This document shows positions 1 through 8,309 of a stretch of 64,000 bases of DNA, in pieces. The first letter of the stretch is position 1. Each line of letters starts with the position of its first letter. Where the stretch lies: NCBI GenBank assembly GCA_001423545.1, contig LMOK01000003.1, positions 248,001 through 312,000 on the forward strand. Direction: 5' to 3'. Position numbers and translations under genes: made by a program. A model generated the notes under the pieces. That model made no database searches. It saw only the letters and a list, made by a program, of their open reading frames with translations, and was not told where the DNA came from. The stretch comes from Orlajensenia sp001423545 (GTDB lineage Bacteria > Actinomycetota > Actinomycetes > Actinomycetales > Microbacteriaceae).

Positions 1-62
1 TTCTGACACGGGCTGCCACACGCATCGGGTCGCCGACCGCTCGCTGGCCCGTGCGTCTTCCC

Positions 63-190
63 ACTCGCTGAGGCCCTCTCCCCCGGTTCGCCGAGGCCAA
101 CTTCCCCGTTCACTGAGGCCCTCTCCCCCACTCGCTCAGGCCCTCTCCCCCGTTCGCCGAGGCCCGGACGCAGTCCGCGGCCGAAGCGCC
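63..190. repeat. Tandem ~22-bp units ending in a dispersed structured repeat
   Basis: The hexamer GAGGCC (CAGGCC once) recurs at 70, 93, 115, 137 and 159, so five units have spacings of 23, 22, 22 and 22 bp, each preceded by TCGCTGAG-like sequence and most followed by CTCTCCCC. The last unit runs into a full copy (151-190) of a repeat also found near 44.6, 62.1 and 63.4-63.5 kb. That copy has the stem CGGAC/GTCCG (165-169 with 173-177). The window edge hides what lies upstream; bases 1-62 show no gene. Confidence 0.75.
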
Positions 191-198
191 CCGTGCCC

Positions 199-204
199 TA
201 CGCT
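199..204 (+). promoter_or_regulatory. -10 box for a leaderless transcript
   Basis: TACGCT ends 6 nt before the ATG at 211, which puts the expected transcript start on the start codon. No Shine-Dalgarno sequence precedes the gene. Confidence 0.55.
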
Positions 205-210
205 GCTGCC

Positions 211-966
211 ATGAGCCCCATCGTGCGCCGCGTGCTCGCCCCGAACCCCGGGCCGATGACCCTCGACGGCACGAACTCCTACGTGATCGCAGCCCCGGGC
301 TCGGCATCCGTCATCGTGATCGATCCAGGACCAGACGACGACACCCACCTCGCCGCCCTCGCCTCCTCGGGCCACGTCGAGCTCATCCTGCTGACCCACC
401 ATCACGCCGACCACGCCGACGGCATCGACGCCCTCGTCGCGCTCGCCGGAGCCCCCGTCCGCGCCATCGATCCGGCGTTCTGTCGCGACGCCTCGCCGGT
501 GGTCGACGGTGAGCTCATCGACGCTGCCGGAGTGCGCCTGCGCGTGCTCGGCACCCCCGGTCACACGGCCGACTCCGCCTGCTTCCAGCTGCTGGGCGAT
601 ACCGACGCCGCCGTCTTCACCGGCGACACCGTGCTCGGTCGCGGCACCAGCATCATCGCCGACCCCGACGGAGCCCTCGGCCCCTACCTGCGCACCCTCG
701 AGCGCCTGCAGGCGCTCGGACATGTACGCGTTCTGCCCGGCCACGGCCCCGAGCTCGACGACCTGGCCGCCGTCGCCACCGCCTACCTCGCCCACCGTGC
801 GGGCAGGCTCGCCGAGGTACGTCGGGCGCTCGAGCAGCTGGGCGCCGAGGCCTCGGCCGCTGCCGTCACCGATCTCGTCTATGCCGGAACGGATGCCGCT
901 GTGCGGCCGGCGGCCGAGGCGTCGGTGCGGGCCCAACTCGCCCATCTGCGCGCCTCCGGCGGCTGA
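211..966 (+). CDS. MBL-fold metallo-hydrolase (LACTB2-like)
   Basis: This 251-residue protein has the metallo-beta-lactamase metal site THHHADHADG near residue 67, a second histidine region (GTPGHTADS), an aspartate in the FTGDTVLG segment and a late LPGHGPE motif. Together these give the usual two-zinc site of LACTB2/glyoxalase-II-like hydrolases. The N-terminal NPGPMTLDGTNSY is typical of that subgroup. An upstream in-frame GTG at 193 is possible, but the ATG at 211 lies 6 nt after a TACGCT -10 box and is preferred. The substrate cannot be read from the sequence; RNA or thioester hydrolysis are known in relatives. Cytosolic: no signal peptide. Confidence 0.88.
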   Translation: MSPIVRRVLAPNPGPMTLDGTNSYVIAAPGSASVIVIDPGPDDDTHLAALASSGHVELILLTHHHADHADGIDALVALAGAPVRAIDPAFCRDASPVVDGELIDAAGVRLRVLGTPGHTADSACFQLLGDTDAAVFTGDTVLGRGTSIIADPDGALGPYLRTLERLQALGHVRVLPGHGPELDDLAAVATAYLAHRAGRLAEVRRALEQLGAEASAAAVTDLVYAGTDAAVRPAAEASVRAQLAHLRASGG

Positions 967-1123
967 CCCGGGCGGCGGCGCGCATCACGATCGCGCATCC
1001 AATGCGGCTGTTTCGGGCACCATCTGTCAGGCTCGGAATGAGCACTGCGTCCATGGGGGTCGGTGGGTGCCCGCTGCAGATCCGAGCCCAACGGCGCGGT
1101 CTGCGAAGGAGAAGGGGTGGAGT

Positions 1124-3688
1124 GTGGCTGACGATCGCTCCGGCGGATCACGCGGCCGAGCCTTTCTGGCCTTCCTCGGCCTCAGCGTCGCGGTCGGCGT
1201 GCTCGCCGCCGTCGCCGTCACTCCGGCACTGGCCGTGGGCGGGCTGGCGGCATCCAGCAGCATCTCGATGTTCGAGAAGCTCCCCGGTTTCCTTCAGATC
1301 GGCGATCTCGCCGAGAAGACCAACATCTACGCGACGATGCCCGACGGCTCGCCGCAACTGCTCGCCTCCTTCTTCGACCAGGACCGCGAGGAGGTCGACT
1401 GGGAGAACGTGTCGTCCTACGCGAAGGATGCCGCTGTCGCCGGTGAGGATCCGCGGTTCTACGAGCACGGCGGCATCGACATCCAGGGAACCTTGCGCGC
1501 CGCTGCCGTGAGCCTCGGCGGCGGCAGCATCCAGGGCGGATCCTCGATCACCCAGCAGTACGTCAAGAACGTGCTGGTGCAGGAGGCCGTGGCCACGGCG
1601 AAGACCCAGGAGGAGGAGGACGCCGCCGTCGAAGCGGCCATCAGGCAGACCCCCGATCGCAAGATCAAGGAGATGCGCCTCGCCATCGGCGTCGAGAAGA
1701 AGTACACGAAGAACGAGATCTTGATGGGGTATCTCAACATCGCCTTCTTCGGCGGCCGGGTCTATGGAATCGAGTCGGCGGCGCACTACTACTTCGGCAC
1801 CACGGCGAAGGACCTGACCCTCGACCAGGCTGCGTCGCTTCTGGCCATCGTCAACAACCCCGAGAAGTTCCGGCTCGACAAGCCCGACGATGCCAAGAAC
1901 GGTGCCGAGAACGGCTACGCGAACACCCTGTCCCGCCGCAACTACATCCTCGACAAGATGCTCGAGCACTCCAAGATCACCGAGGCCGAGCACGACGCTG
2001 CGACGGCGCTGCCCATCACGCCGACGATCACCCTTCCGAGCACCGGCTGCGCCACGGCGGAGGGCTCGGCGTACTTCTGCGACTACGTCTACTGGACCAT
2101 CCGCAACGACGAGGCCTTCGGCGCGACCGAGGCCGAACGGCTCACCCTGCTGAAGCGGGGCGGCCTCGACGTCTACACGACGATCGATCCCCTCATGCAG
2201 GGCGCCGCCGAGACTGCAATGCGCGAGCTCGTCCCTCCGACAGCCGACGGCATGGACCTGGGCGCCTCGAGTGTCTCGGTCGAGGTGGGCACCGGCCGCG
2301 TACTCCAGATGACCCAGAACACGGTGTTCTCCGACGACCCCGAGGTGCTGACAGACCCCGTCTACAGCGCCGTCAACTACAACACGGACGGCGAGTACGG
2401 CGGATCGGCGGGCTTCCAGCCCGGCTCGACCTACAAGATCTTCACCCTGGCCGAGTGGATCAAGGAGGGGCACTCCCTCAACGAGTACGTGAACGCGTAC
2501 AGGCGCTCCGACTGGGGCGGCTTCAACGACAGCTGCCTCGGCGAGCAGTCCGACCCGTCCTGGAGCCCCCGCAACGACGGCGGCGAGGGCGGCGGAACAT
2601 GGAGTGCACTGACCAACACCCAGCAGTCCTACAACACGGGCTTCGTCGCCATGGCCAAGCAGCTCGATCTCTGCGGCATCCGCACCATGGCGGAGTCCTT
2701 CGGGGTGCACCGGGCCGACGGCGACCCGCTGCAGCAGGGTCCGGCGTCGATCCTCGGCACGAACGAGGTCGCGCCCGTCACGATGGCAGCGGCCTTCGCC
2801 GGCGTCGCCGGCAACGGCATGGTCTGCAAGCCGATCGTGATCGACAGGGTGCTGCGTCACGGCACCGAGATCCCGGTGCCCTCGGCCGACTGCGCCCAGA
2901 AGGTCGACCCCAACATCACGGCAGCGATGGCCTACGCGATGCAGCGCGTCATGAGCGGCGGAACGGGCGGGACCTCAGATGACCGCACCGAGCCGCACTC
3001 GCCGATGATCGGGAAGACGGGAACCACCGACAACGCCGAGGCCACGTGGATGAGCGGTGCCAGCACGCGGGTGGCGACCACCGTGGGCGTCTTCAACGCC
3101 AGTGGGCACGTCAACCTGCGCGAGACATACATCAACGGCGAGGAGGCGGCCCTCATCCGTCACCTGATCTGGCCGCGCATCATGTCGACGGCCAACGCGC
3201 AGTATCCGGGCGGGGAGTTCCCCGAGCCAGACGACAGCGCCCTCGTCACGGTGATGAGAGACGTTCCCGACGTGCGCGGCAAGTCCATCGGCGAGGCCGA
3301 GCAGATCATCGAGAACGCCGGCTTCAGCTTCTCCGACGGCGGTGCACGCGATTCGGAGCTTCCGGCAGGTCAGGTCATCGGAACCGATCCGTCGGGGACA
3401 GCGCCCCGCGGCTCGCTCATCACCGCGTTCACGTCGAACGGCGCGCTCGTGATCGTGCCGCAGGTCGACTCGGACCCTCAGAGCGCCGCGAAGACGCTCC
3501 AGAACGCGGGCTTCACCGTGAAGACCGCGGAACAGGAGACGACGGACTCCCGGGCGGTCGGGAGGGTGATCTCCATCGACCCGGCACCCGGCACCGCTGT
3601 GGCACCGGGCTCCACCATCACGATCGTGGTGGGGAAGGCGGCGCCGGAACCCGACCCGACGCCGGAGCCGACGCCGAGCGACGGCTGA
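1124..3688 (+). CDS. Class A penicillin-binding protein with two C-terminal PASTA domains
   Basis: Bifunctional peptidoglycan synthase of 854 residues. A short cytoplasmic tail and one membrane anchor (about 15-45) are followed by the GT51 transglycosylase domain with catalytic motif EDPRFYEHGG (Glu108). The transpeptidase domain follows, with nucleophile motif STYK (Ser435) and KTGT (Lys631). Two PASTA repeats begin near residues 714 and 778, and the end is a Pro/Asp/Glu-rich tail. It polymerises lipid II and cross-links the wall outside the membrane. The start is GTG at 1124, with AAGGAG at 1106-1111; the frame stays open far upstream, but that stretch overlaps the hydrolase gene and has no matching domain. 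Its last 71 bp overlap the opposing glycosyltransferase gene. Confidence 0.95.
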   Translation: MADDRSGGSRGRAFLAFLGLSVAVGVLAAVAVTPALAVGGLAASSSISMFEKLPGFLQIGDLAEKTNIYATMPDGSPQLLASFFDQDREEVDWENVSSYAKDAAVAGEDPRFYEHGGIDIQGTLRAAAVSLGGGSIQGGSSITQQYVKNVLVQEAVATAKTQEEEDAAVEAAIRQTPDRKIKEMRLAIGVEKKYTKNEILMGYLNIAFFGGRVYGIESAAHYYFGTTAKDLTLDQAASLLAIVNNPEKFRLDKPDDAKNGAENGYANTLSRRNYILDKMLEHSKITEAEHDAATALPITPTITLPSTGCATAEGSAYFCDYVYWTIRNDEAFGATEAERLTLLKRGGLDVYTTIDPLMQGAAETAMRELVPPTADGMDLGASSVSVEVGTGRVLQMTQNTVFSDDPEVLTDPVYSAVNYNTDGEYGGSAGFQPGSTYKIFTLAEWIKEGHSLNEYVNAYRRSDWGGFNDSCLGEQSDPSWSPRNDGGEGGGTWSALTNTQQSYNTGFVAMAKQLDLCGIRTMAESFGVHRADGDPLQQGPASILGTNEVAPVTMAAAFAGVAGNGMVCKPIVIDRVLRHGTEIPVPSADCAQKVDPNITAAMAYAMQRVMSGGTGGTSDDRTEPHSPMIGKTGTTDNAEATWMSGASTRVATTVGVFNASGHVNLRETYINGEEAALIRHLIWPRIMSTANAQYPGGEFPEPDDSALVTVMRDVPDVRGKSIGEAEQIIENAGFSFSDGGARDSELPAGQVIGTDPSGTAPRGSLITAFTSNGALVIVPQVDSDPQSAAKTLQNAGFTVKTAEQETTDSRAVGRVISIDPAPGTAVAPGSTITIVVGKAAPEPDPTPEPTPSDG

Positions 3689-4397
3689 GCCCCCAGCGGG
3701 TGACCTGGCCGATGGCCTCCAGTGCGATGCCGGTCGTCATCTTCGAGGTGCCGTCGTGACGTTCGACGAAGGTGATCGGGACCTCACGGATGTCGGCGCC
3801 GGCCCGTTCCGCACGCCAGGCGACCTCGATCTGGAACGCGTAGCCGGCGCTCTGCAGCCCGTCGAGATCGAGGGAGGCGAGGAACGGCACCCGGAACGCC
3901 CGGTACCCCGAGGTGATGTCATGCAGGTGCGAGCGCAGCATCACCCTGGCGTAGGCCGTCGCGCTCCGTGAGATGAGCTTGCGATACCACGGCCAGTGCA
4001 CGGTGCGGCCGCCCGGTATCCACCGTGCACCGATCGCCAGGTCGGCGCCCTCGGCGATCGCGGCGATGAGCAGCACGAGTTCCTCGGGCTGATGCGATCC
4101 GTCGGCGTCCATCTCGACGATGATGTCGAAGTCGCCGGAGTCGAGGGCCTGGTGGAAGCCGGCGATGTAGGCCGGCCCGAGGCCTTCCTTCCCCGCACGA
4201 TGGAGGACCTGCATCCGTGGTTCTGCTGCCGCCATCTCGTCGGCCAGCACCCCGGTGCCATCCGGCGAATTGTCGTCGACGACGAGCACCGACGGCTCGG
4301 GCTCCGACGCCAGCACCCTCTGCACGAGCGGGCGCAGGGAGTCGACCTCGCAGTAGGTGGGCACGACCACCAGCACACGAGGTGCGTTCGCGCTCAC
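3618..4397 (-). CDS. Polyprenol monophosphomannose synthase-like GT2 glycosyltransferase
   Basis: A GT-A fold glycosyltransferase of 259 residues: VLVVVPTYCEVDSL at the N-terminus (most relatives have PTYNE), VVDDNSPDGTG, the metal-binding DADGSHQPEE, and IGARWIPGG, all as in dolichol-phosphate-mannose synthases. In actinobacteria this enzyme makes polyprenyl-phosphomannose for lipoglycan and protein mannosylation. It lacks the C-terminal membrane domain. The start is uncertain: GTG 4397 has only a weak ribosome site and overlaps the stop of a 14-codon open frame starting at 4438. The last ~24 codons are antisense to the penicillin-binding protein's PASTA tail and give a low-complexity Ser/Pro/Arg end, which may not be functionally important. 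Confidence 0.85.
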   Translation of the reverse strand: MSANAPRVLVVVPTYCEVDSLRPLVQRVLASEPEPSVLVVDDNSPDGTGVLADEMAAAEPRMQVLHRAGKEGLGPAYIAGFHQALDSGDFDIIVEMDADGSHQPEELVLLIAAIAEGADLAIGARWIPGGRTVHWPWYRKLISRSATAYARVMLRSHLHDITSGYRAFRVPFLASLDLDGLQSAGYAFQIEVAWRAERAGADIREVPITFVERHDGTSKMTTGIALEAIGQVTRWGLSRRSASAPASGRVPAPPSPPRS

Positions 4398-4438
4398 AGC
4401 GCCTGTCGTTCCGGCTGGACTGCGCCCATGTCGTTCAT
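4394..4438 (-). other. 14-codon open frame overlapping the glycosyltransferase start
   Basis: ATG at 4438 opens a frame reading MNDMGAVQPERQAL whose TGA overlaps the GTG start at 4397 (GTGA). A GATAAT hexamer (4451-4446 on this strand) ends 7 nt upstream, the leaderless spacing seen elsewhere in the window. It is either a coupled leader peptide or the true N-terminus of the glycosyltransferase, cut off by a one-base indel. Confidence 0.4.
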
Positions 4439-4446
4439 CAGTCCCA

Positions 4447-5082
4447 TTATCGACGCAGATGACGGTCGACCATGTCGAGCGCCCAGTCCAGGCGTTCCGG
4501 GGTGACCGTGGCACGGAAGACGATCCCCCACATCTCGGCCAGCCTCTCCGACAGGTCGGCGCGAGCGGTGAACACCTCGGAGATGATCTGGATGCCCGTG
4601 AACGACGGGATGATGAAGCGCGCGAGCATCGCCGGATCGGTGTCGGGCCGCAGGTCGCCGGCAGCGAGCGCTGCACTCAGGATGGTCTCGAAGGTCGCGA
4701 GCCAGTCCTCGTACGGCCCCCGGATCGGCGCATCGAACGAGGACGACTCGGTGGTCAGACGGATGCCGGCCCTGGTGAGCGGATCGGTCTGCAACCGCAG
4801 CGCCAGACCCGAGGAGATCACGACGGCGGTCTCGAGGGCGGCCTCGTTCGTGAGCGCCATGCTCGCCGCCGACCTGGAAGCCGCCTCGTGCTGCGCCTCG
4901 ATCACGGCGCCGGCGAGTTCGTCCTTGGACTTGAAGTGGAAGTACAGGGCCCCCTTGGTCACTCCGGCCGCCGCAGCGATGTCGGTCAGGGAGGCTGTGG
5001 CGAAACCGCTCCGGTCGAAGGTCTCCGCGGCGCCGACGATGATCCGCTCGCGCGTCGCACGAGCTCGTTCCTGCGTGGCCAT
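4447..5082 (-). CDS. TetR-family regulator, ScbR/gamma-butyrolactone-receptor-like
   Basis: A 211-residue repressor. The N-terminal helix-turn-helix (residues ~12-58) contains LTDIAAAAGVTKGALYFHFKSKDEL, which matches the pattern of ScbR/ArpA autoregulator receptors, and the rest is the helical ligand domain. Start ATG at 5082 follows CAGGAG, and TAGCAT (5114-5109) can serve as its -10. No AfsA-type butyrolactone synthase gene occurs in this window, so it is an orphan receptor if the family call is right. The downstream glycosyltransferase frame begins within 10-50 bp, so the two may be co-transcribed. The family call rests on the DNA-binding region only; a general TetR remains possible. Confidence 0.8.
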   Translation of the reverse strand: MATQERARATRERIIVGAAETFDRSGFATASLTDIAAAAGVTKGALYFHFKSKDELAGAVIEAQHEAASRSAASMALTNEAALETAVVISSGLALRLQTDPLTRAGIRLTTESSSFDAPIRGPYEDWLATFETILSAALAAGDLRPDTDPAMLARFIIPSFTGIQIISEVFTARADLSERLAEMWGIVFRATVTPERLDWALDMVDRHLRR

Positions 5083-5186
5083 CGGTCTCCTGTCAGCGGG
5101 CTGCCGACATGCTAGTCGCGGAAGCTATGGACGCAACTCAGCCTGCGCGGAACCGCCCCTGCCCGCTGGAGCCGCGCGGGCAGAAG

Positions 5187-5265
5187 GAAAGGGAAGCCCA
5201 TGTCCCCCCGGGCTTCCCTTCCGCATCCGCAGGGCGGATGCGCGGCGCAGACCCCCGTACGCGCC
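5187..5265. ncRNA. Candidate structured RNA with C-rich hairpin loops
   Basis: In the 387-bp gap between divergent genes are three hairpins: 5189-5199 with 5210-5220 (11 perfect pairs, 10-nt loop ending CCCCCC), 5222-5230 with 5234-5242 (9 perfect pairs) and 5244-5248 with 5261-5265 (loop with CCCCC). On the plus strand this resembles the actinobacterial 6C RNA layout, in which hairpin loops carry runs of C. On the minus strand the outer hairpin is followed by TTTCCTTCTG, and TATGCT (5281-5276) could be a -10. Strand and identity are undecided; a plain terminator is the alternative. Confidence 0.35.
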
Positions 5266-5469
5266 ACCTCCGGCAAGCATAATCGAAACAAAACCAGTCG
5301 TTCGGATTGTTCACCTGCGTGGCATCTCCGTTACGTGATCGGGATGGAGGGCGCCCGATTCAGGCGCGACTGAGCAGACTCGTGCGCGATGTACGTGCCT
5401 TCGGCGGTTCTCACCGGTAGTTTGTGGTCAGAAGCGCGGGCGGACCGGGCGGAACGGGAGACAACCACC

Positions 5470-5862
5470 ATGTTCAACGACTTCTGGGGCTTCGTCTGGG
5501 TCTTCTTCTGGGCGTTCGCCTACGTCGCCTACCTGTTCGTGCTCATCTACATCCTCGCCGACATCTTCCGCGACAAGGGGCTCAACGGCGGCCTGAAGGC
5601 GCTCTGGATCATCGCGATGGTGTTCGTGCCGTTCCTCACGGCCCTGGTCTACCTGATCGCCCGCGGCACCGGCATGAACGAGCGAGCCGCTGCCCGCGCC
5701 AACCCCGAGATCCTCTCCGAGGACCGCGCATCGATCCAGGCGCAGTCCTACGCCGACCCGCAGGCCGAGATCGCCAAGGCCGCGGCGCTGCGCGACCAGG
5801 GCATCATCACCCCCGGAGAGTTCGACGCCATCAAGGCCAAGGCCGAGGGCAACAAGTTCTGA
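5470..5862 (+). CDS. PLDc_N / SHOCT-domain small membrane protein
   Basis: A 130-residue protein with two hydrophobic segments (about 8-34 and 44-66), the second part of the short PLDc_N-type module (LWIIAMVFVPFLTALVYLIARG). A C-terminal SHOCT motif follows: EIAKAAALRDQGIITPGEFDAIKAK. SHOCT tails are short oligomerisation or targeting helices. The ATG at 5470 is preceded by GGGAG at 5456-5460; an upstream in-frame ATG at 5389 would add 27 residues with no hydrophobic or conserved character and is rejected. Function unknown. It stands alone, 86 bp from the convergent exporter gene. Confidence 0.85.
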   Translation: MFNDFWGFVWVFFWAFAYVAYLFVLIYILADIFRDKGLNGGLKALWIIAMVFVPFLTALVYLIARGTGMNERAAARANPEILSEDRASIQAQSYADPQAEIAKAAALRDQGIITPGEFDAIKAKAEGNKF

Positions 5863-5948
5863 GCTGAGCGAACCTTCCGGGGGACCGGACGGATGCCGGC
5901 GCGTCGGATGCCGGCGAGTCACATGCCGCCACGTCGGATCACGCCGTG

Positions 5949-6986
5949 TCAGAGCTCGTTCTGACGGGGCACCACGACCTGCTTGATGATCAGCAGGATC
6001 GACGCTGCGACGGGGATGGCCACGAGTGCGCCCAGGATGCCGAGGAGCGATCCGCCGGCGAGGGCCGCGATCACGACGACGGCGCCGGGCACCGACACTG
6101 CACGGTTCATGATCCGTGGACTCAGGACGTACGCCTCCACCTGCATGTAGATGATGTAGTAGATGGCGGCGACGATGGCCGTCTGGGGTCCGGTGATCAG
6201 GCAGGCCAGCACGATGATGACCGAGCCCGTGATGGTTCCGACCAGCGGGATGAGCGAGAACGTGAAGGCGATGACGGCCAGCAGGATCGCGAACCTGGCG
6301 CCGATGATGGTCAGGAAGATCGCGCTCAGGATTCCGTTGCAGAGCGCCAGGGCGACCTGACCCATCACGTACTTGCCGACGGAGTCCGTGATCTGGTCGG
6401 CGAGCTCGCTGAAGCGCGAACGCTTCGTCGCGGGCACCAGCTGGTAGGTGCTCCGCTTGATCGAGGGGAGTGACGACGTGAAGTAGATCGTCAGGATGAT
6501 CACGATGATCGTGGCGAAGAAGCCGCTGATGATGCCGAGGCCCACCTGCAGCACGCCGCCGCCGATCTTCCCGGCGTTGTCCTGGGAGTACTTCACCACG
6601 GAGTCGAGGTTCTCCTGGTTGACGATCGTCGGGAACTGCTGCTGCAGTTGGTGCACCAGGTCGAGCGCGTCACCACTCTGAACCCATTCCGTGATGCCCT
6701 CGATGGCCTGCGTCGACTGGTCGACGATCACAGGCACGATGGCCCAGACGAGACCCGCGATGGCCGCCAGCAGCACCACCATCGTGGTGAGCAGGGCGAG
6801 CCAGCGCTTGAACCCACGACGCTCGAGAAACGAGATGAGGGGCTCGATGCCGAGAGCCAGGAACAGCGCGGCGCCGATGTACGTGAGGATCGTCGCCAGC
6901 GACACGATCGACATCAGGATCAGGATGCCGAGGCCGACCCCGAGGGTGCCGATGAGCCCGAGTCGGAAGGCGTTCTGGATCTTCAT
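5949..6986 (-). CDS. AI-2E family transporter
   Basis: A 345-residue polytopic membrane protein of the AI-2 exporter (TqsA/YdiK) superfamily. An N-terminal pair of membrane helices is followed by LFLALGIEPLISFLERRGFKRWLA, a soluble central stretch (about 100-160), and a C-terminal helix block with PLVGTITGSVIIVLACLI and VPGAVVVIAALAGGSLLG. Family members export small molecules or ions; the substrate here is unknown. ATG at 6986 sits behind AGGAG with 6 nt spacing; earlier in-frame starts would add a basic, non-helical stretch. Nothing nearby suggests quorum sensing. Confidence 0.9.
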   Translation of the reverse strand: MKIQNAFRLGLIGTLGVGLGILILMSIVSLATILTYIGAALFLALGIEPLISFLERRGFKRWLALLTTMVVLLAAIAGLVWAIVPVIVDQSTQAIEGITEWVQSGDALDLVHQLQQQFPTIVNQENLDSVVKYSQDNAGKIGGGVLQVGLGIISGFFATIIVIILTIYFTSSLPSIKRSTYQLVPATKRSRFSELADQITDSVGKYVMGQVALALCNGILSAIFLTIIGARFAILLAVIAFTFSLIPLVGTITGSVIIVLACLITGPQTAIVAAIYYIIYMQVEAYVLSPRIMNRAVSVPGAVVVIAALAGGSLLGILGALVAIPVAASILLIIKQVVVPRQNEL

Positions 6987-7192
6987 GGCAACTCCTGCGG
7001 TAGGGAATCCCAGTATGGGCGTCTGACCGGCGGAATTCAGCACCTTGACACGGCGCTTCCGAAGGCCCCCTCGGTGACGGATGCCGCTGCGGATGCCACG
7101 TGTCAAGGTCTCGGCATCCGCATCGCACCGGCGTACGCTCGCACGGAGCGCACGGTCACCCGACCGTGGCGGATGAGACGAGGAGCAGCACG

Positions 7193-7348
7193 ATGACCGA
7201 CTCGACACCGACCGGCGACAACTACCCCGACGAGCAGCCCGGACGCGAGGCCGACGCCGCCGACCAGGTCGACGAGCAGTCGTTCAACCCCGACGACACC
7301 GCCGACGAGCTCGAGGGCGGACGCGAGGAGCAGCCGACAGCCGAGTAG
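7193..7348 (+). CDS. Small acidic protein (51 residues)
   Basis: ATG at 7193 follows AGGAG (7181-7185) with 7 nt spacing. The 51 residues are almost all Asp, Glu, Gly, Thr, Pro and Gln with no predicted hydrophobic core, so the protein is probably disordered. It lies between two minus-strand genes and has its own ribosome site. No family recognised. The clean ribosome site and the fit of the frame to coding composition support a real gene. Confidence 0.55.
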   Translation: MTDSTPTGDNYPDEQPGREADAADQVDEQSFNPDDTADELEGGREEQPTAE

Positions 7349-7387
7349 CGCAGGCGTTCGTCGCGCGCGGCAGGGAGGCCTGCTGCG

Positions 7388-8236
7388 CTACGCCTCGTTC
7401 GCTCCGATCAGCACGACCAGCCGGTCGAGCGCATCCGGAGTCACCGAGAGCACGGAGACGTGGCCGTCCTCGGGTCGCGCCCAGAGCTGGGCGTTCGGCA
7501 GGCGGCTGAGCATCCACGACGCGTGGAGCCGGGGCACGACGCGATCGAGGTCACCCTGCACGAGCAGCACCGGCGCGGCGACCTGCTCGAGGTCGAACCC
7601 CCACGGGGAGGCGAAGGCCACGTCGTCGTCGATGAGTCCGTCATCGCCCCACTGCGCCGACCGTCCGACGTCCTCGCCGAGCGAGGACCACGCGCCCTCG
7701 AGGGCGGCGAAGTCTGCCGGTATGAACTGTTCGGGATCGAACTCGTCGGTCTCGGCGAACGCGGCACGACCCGCACGCCCTCCCTCGAGTGCAGACCGCA
7801 GTCCGCCGGGGGCGACCATGCCCCCGAACCAGGCGAACCGCTCCGTGAACGGCGCGATCCCCGCGATGGTCACGACGCCGCGCACCCGCTCGGGCAGCAG
7901 CGCCGCGCAGGCGAGGGCGTGCGGCCCGCCCCCTGACGCTCCCATGACGGCGAAGCGATCGATGCCGAGAGCGTCCGTCACCGCAGCGACGTCCCGCGCG
8001 GCCGAGGCGACGTCGCGCCCCGGGTTCGGCGTCGATCCGCCGTAGCTCGGACGCCCGTAGGAGACCAGGCGGATGCCGCGCTCGCGCGTGGCCGCGAGCA
8101 CGGGCTCGAGGGGCGCGCCGGTCTGGGGAGAACCGTGGTGCCACACGAGGGTGAGGCCCGATGCGGCATCGGCTCCGGTGTCGTAGGCGTGCAGGATGCG
8201 CCCGTCCGGCGTGCTGACGTCGAGCTCGGTGACCAT
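7388..8236 (-). CDS. Alpha/beta hydrolase
   Basis: A 282-residue alpha/beta-fold hydrolase: oxyanion-region HHGSPQTGAP, nucleophile elbow GASGGG near residue 100, late acidic segment QGDLDRVVP and catalytic histidine in EDGHVSV. There is no signal peptide, so it acts in the cytosol. The substrate is unknown; relatives include esterases and haloperoxidase-like enzymes. ATG at 8236 is chosen because the protein then begins at the first strand. Upstream, CACACT ends 6 nt before the ATG, a weak match to the leaderless pattern. Divergent from the hemerythrin gene across 73 bp. Confidence 0.87.
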   Translation of the reverse strand: MVTELDVSTPDGRILHAYDTGADAASGLTLVWHHGSPQTGAPLEPVLAATRERGIRLVSYGRPSYGGSTPNPGRDVASAARDVAAVTDALGIDRFAVMGASGGGPHALACAALLPERVRGVVTIAGIAPFTERFAWFGGMVAPGGLRSALEGGRAGRAAFAETDEFDPEQFIPADFAALEGAWSSLGEDVGRSAQWGDDGLIDDDVAFASPWGFDLEQVAAPVLLVQGDLDRVVPRLHASWMLSRLPNAQLWARPEDGHVSVLSVTPDALDRLVVLIGANEA

Positions 8237-8309
8237 GAAGCGAGTGTGCCACGTCGCTCCCGCCGCTGCGCGCCCACGCACGCACCGGTGTCTGCGATCA
8301 TGAGACCCG

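Noticed and set aside
509..1123. N-terminal extension of the penicillin-binding protein
   Set aside because: The extension overlaps the hydrolase gene, has no domain, and GTG 1124 has an AAGGAG ribosome site followed by a normal cytoplasmic tail and membrane anchor.
1148..2860. Long open frame antisense to the penicillin-binding protein
   Set aside because: It mirrors the coding bias of the real gene, has no domain and no ribosome site; such shadows are frequent in GC-rich DNA.
5949..6986. Quorum-sensing AI-2 exporter
   Set aside because: The superfamily name is historical; nothing in sequence or neighbourhood supports AI-2 transport.
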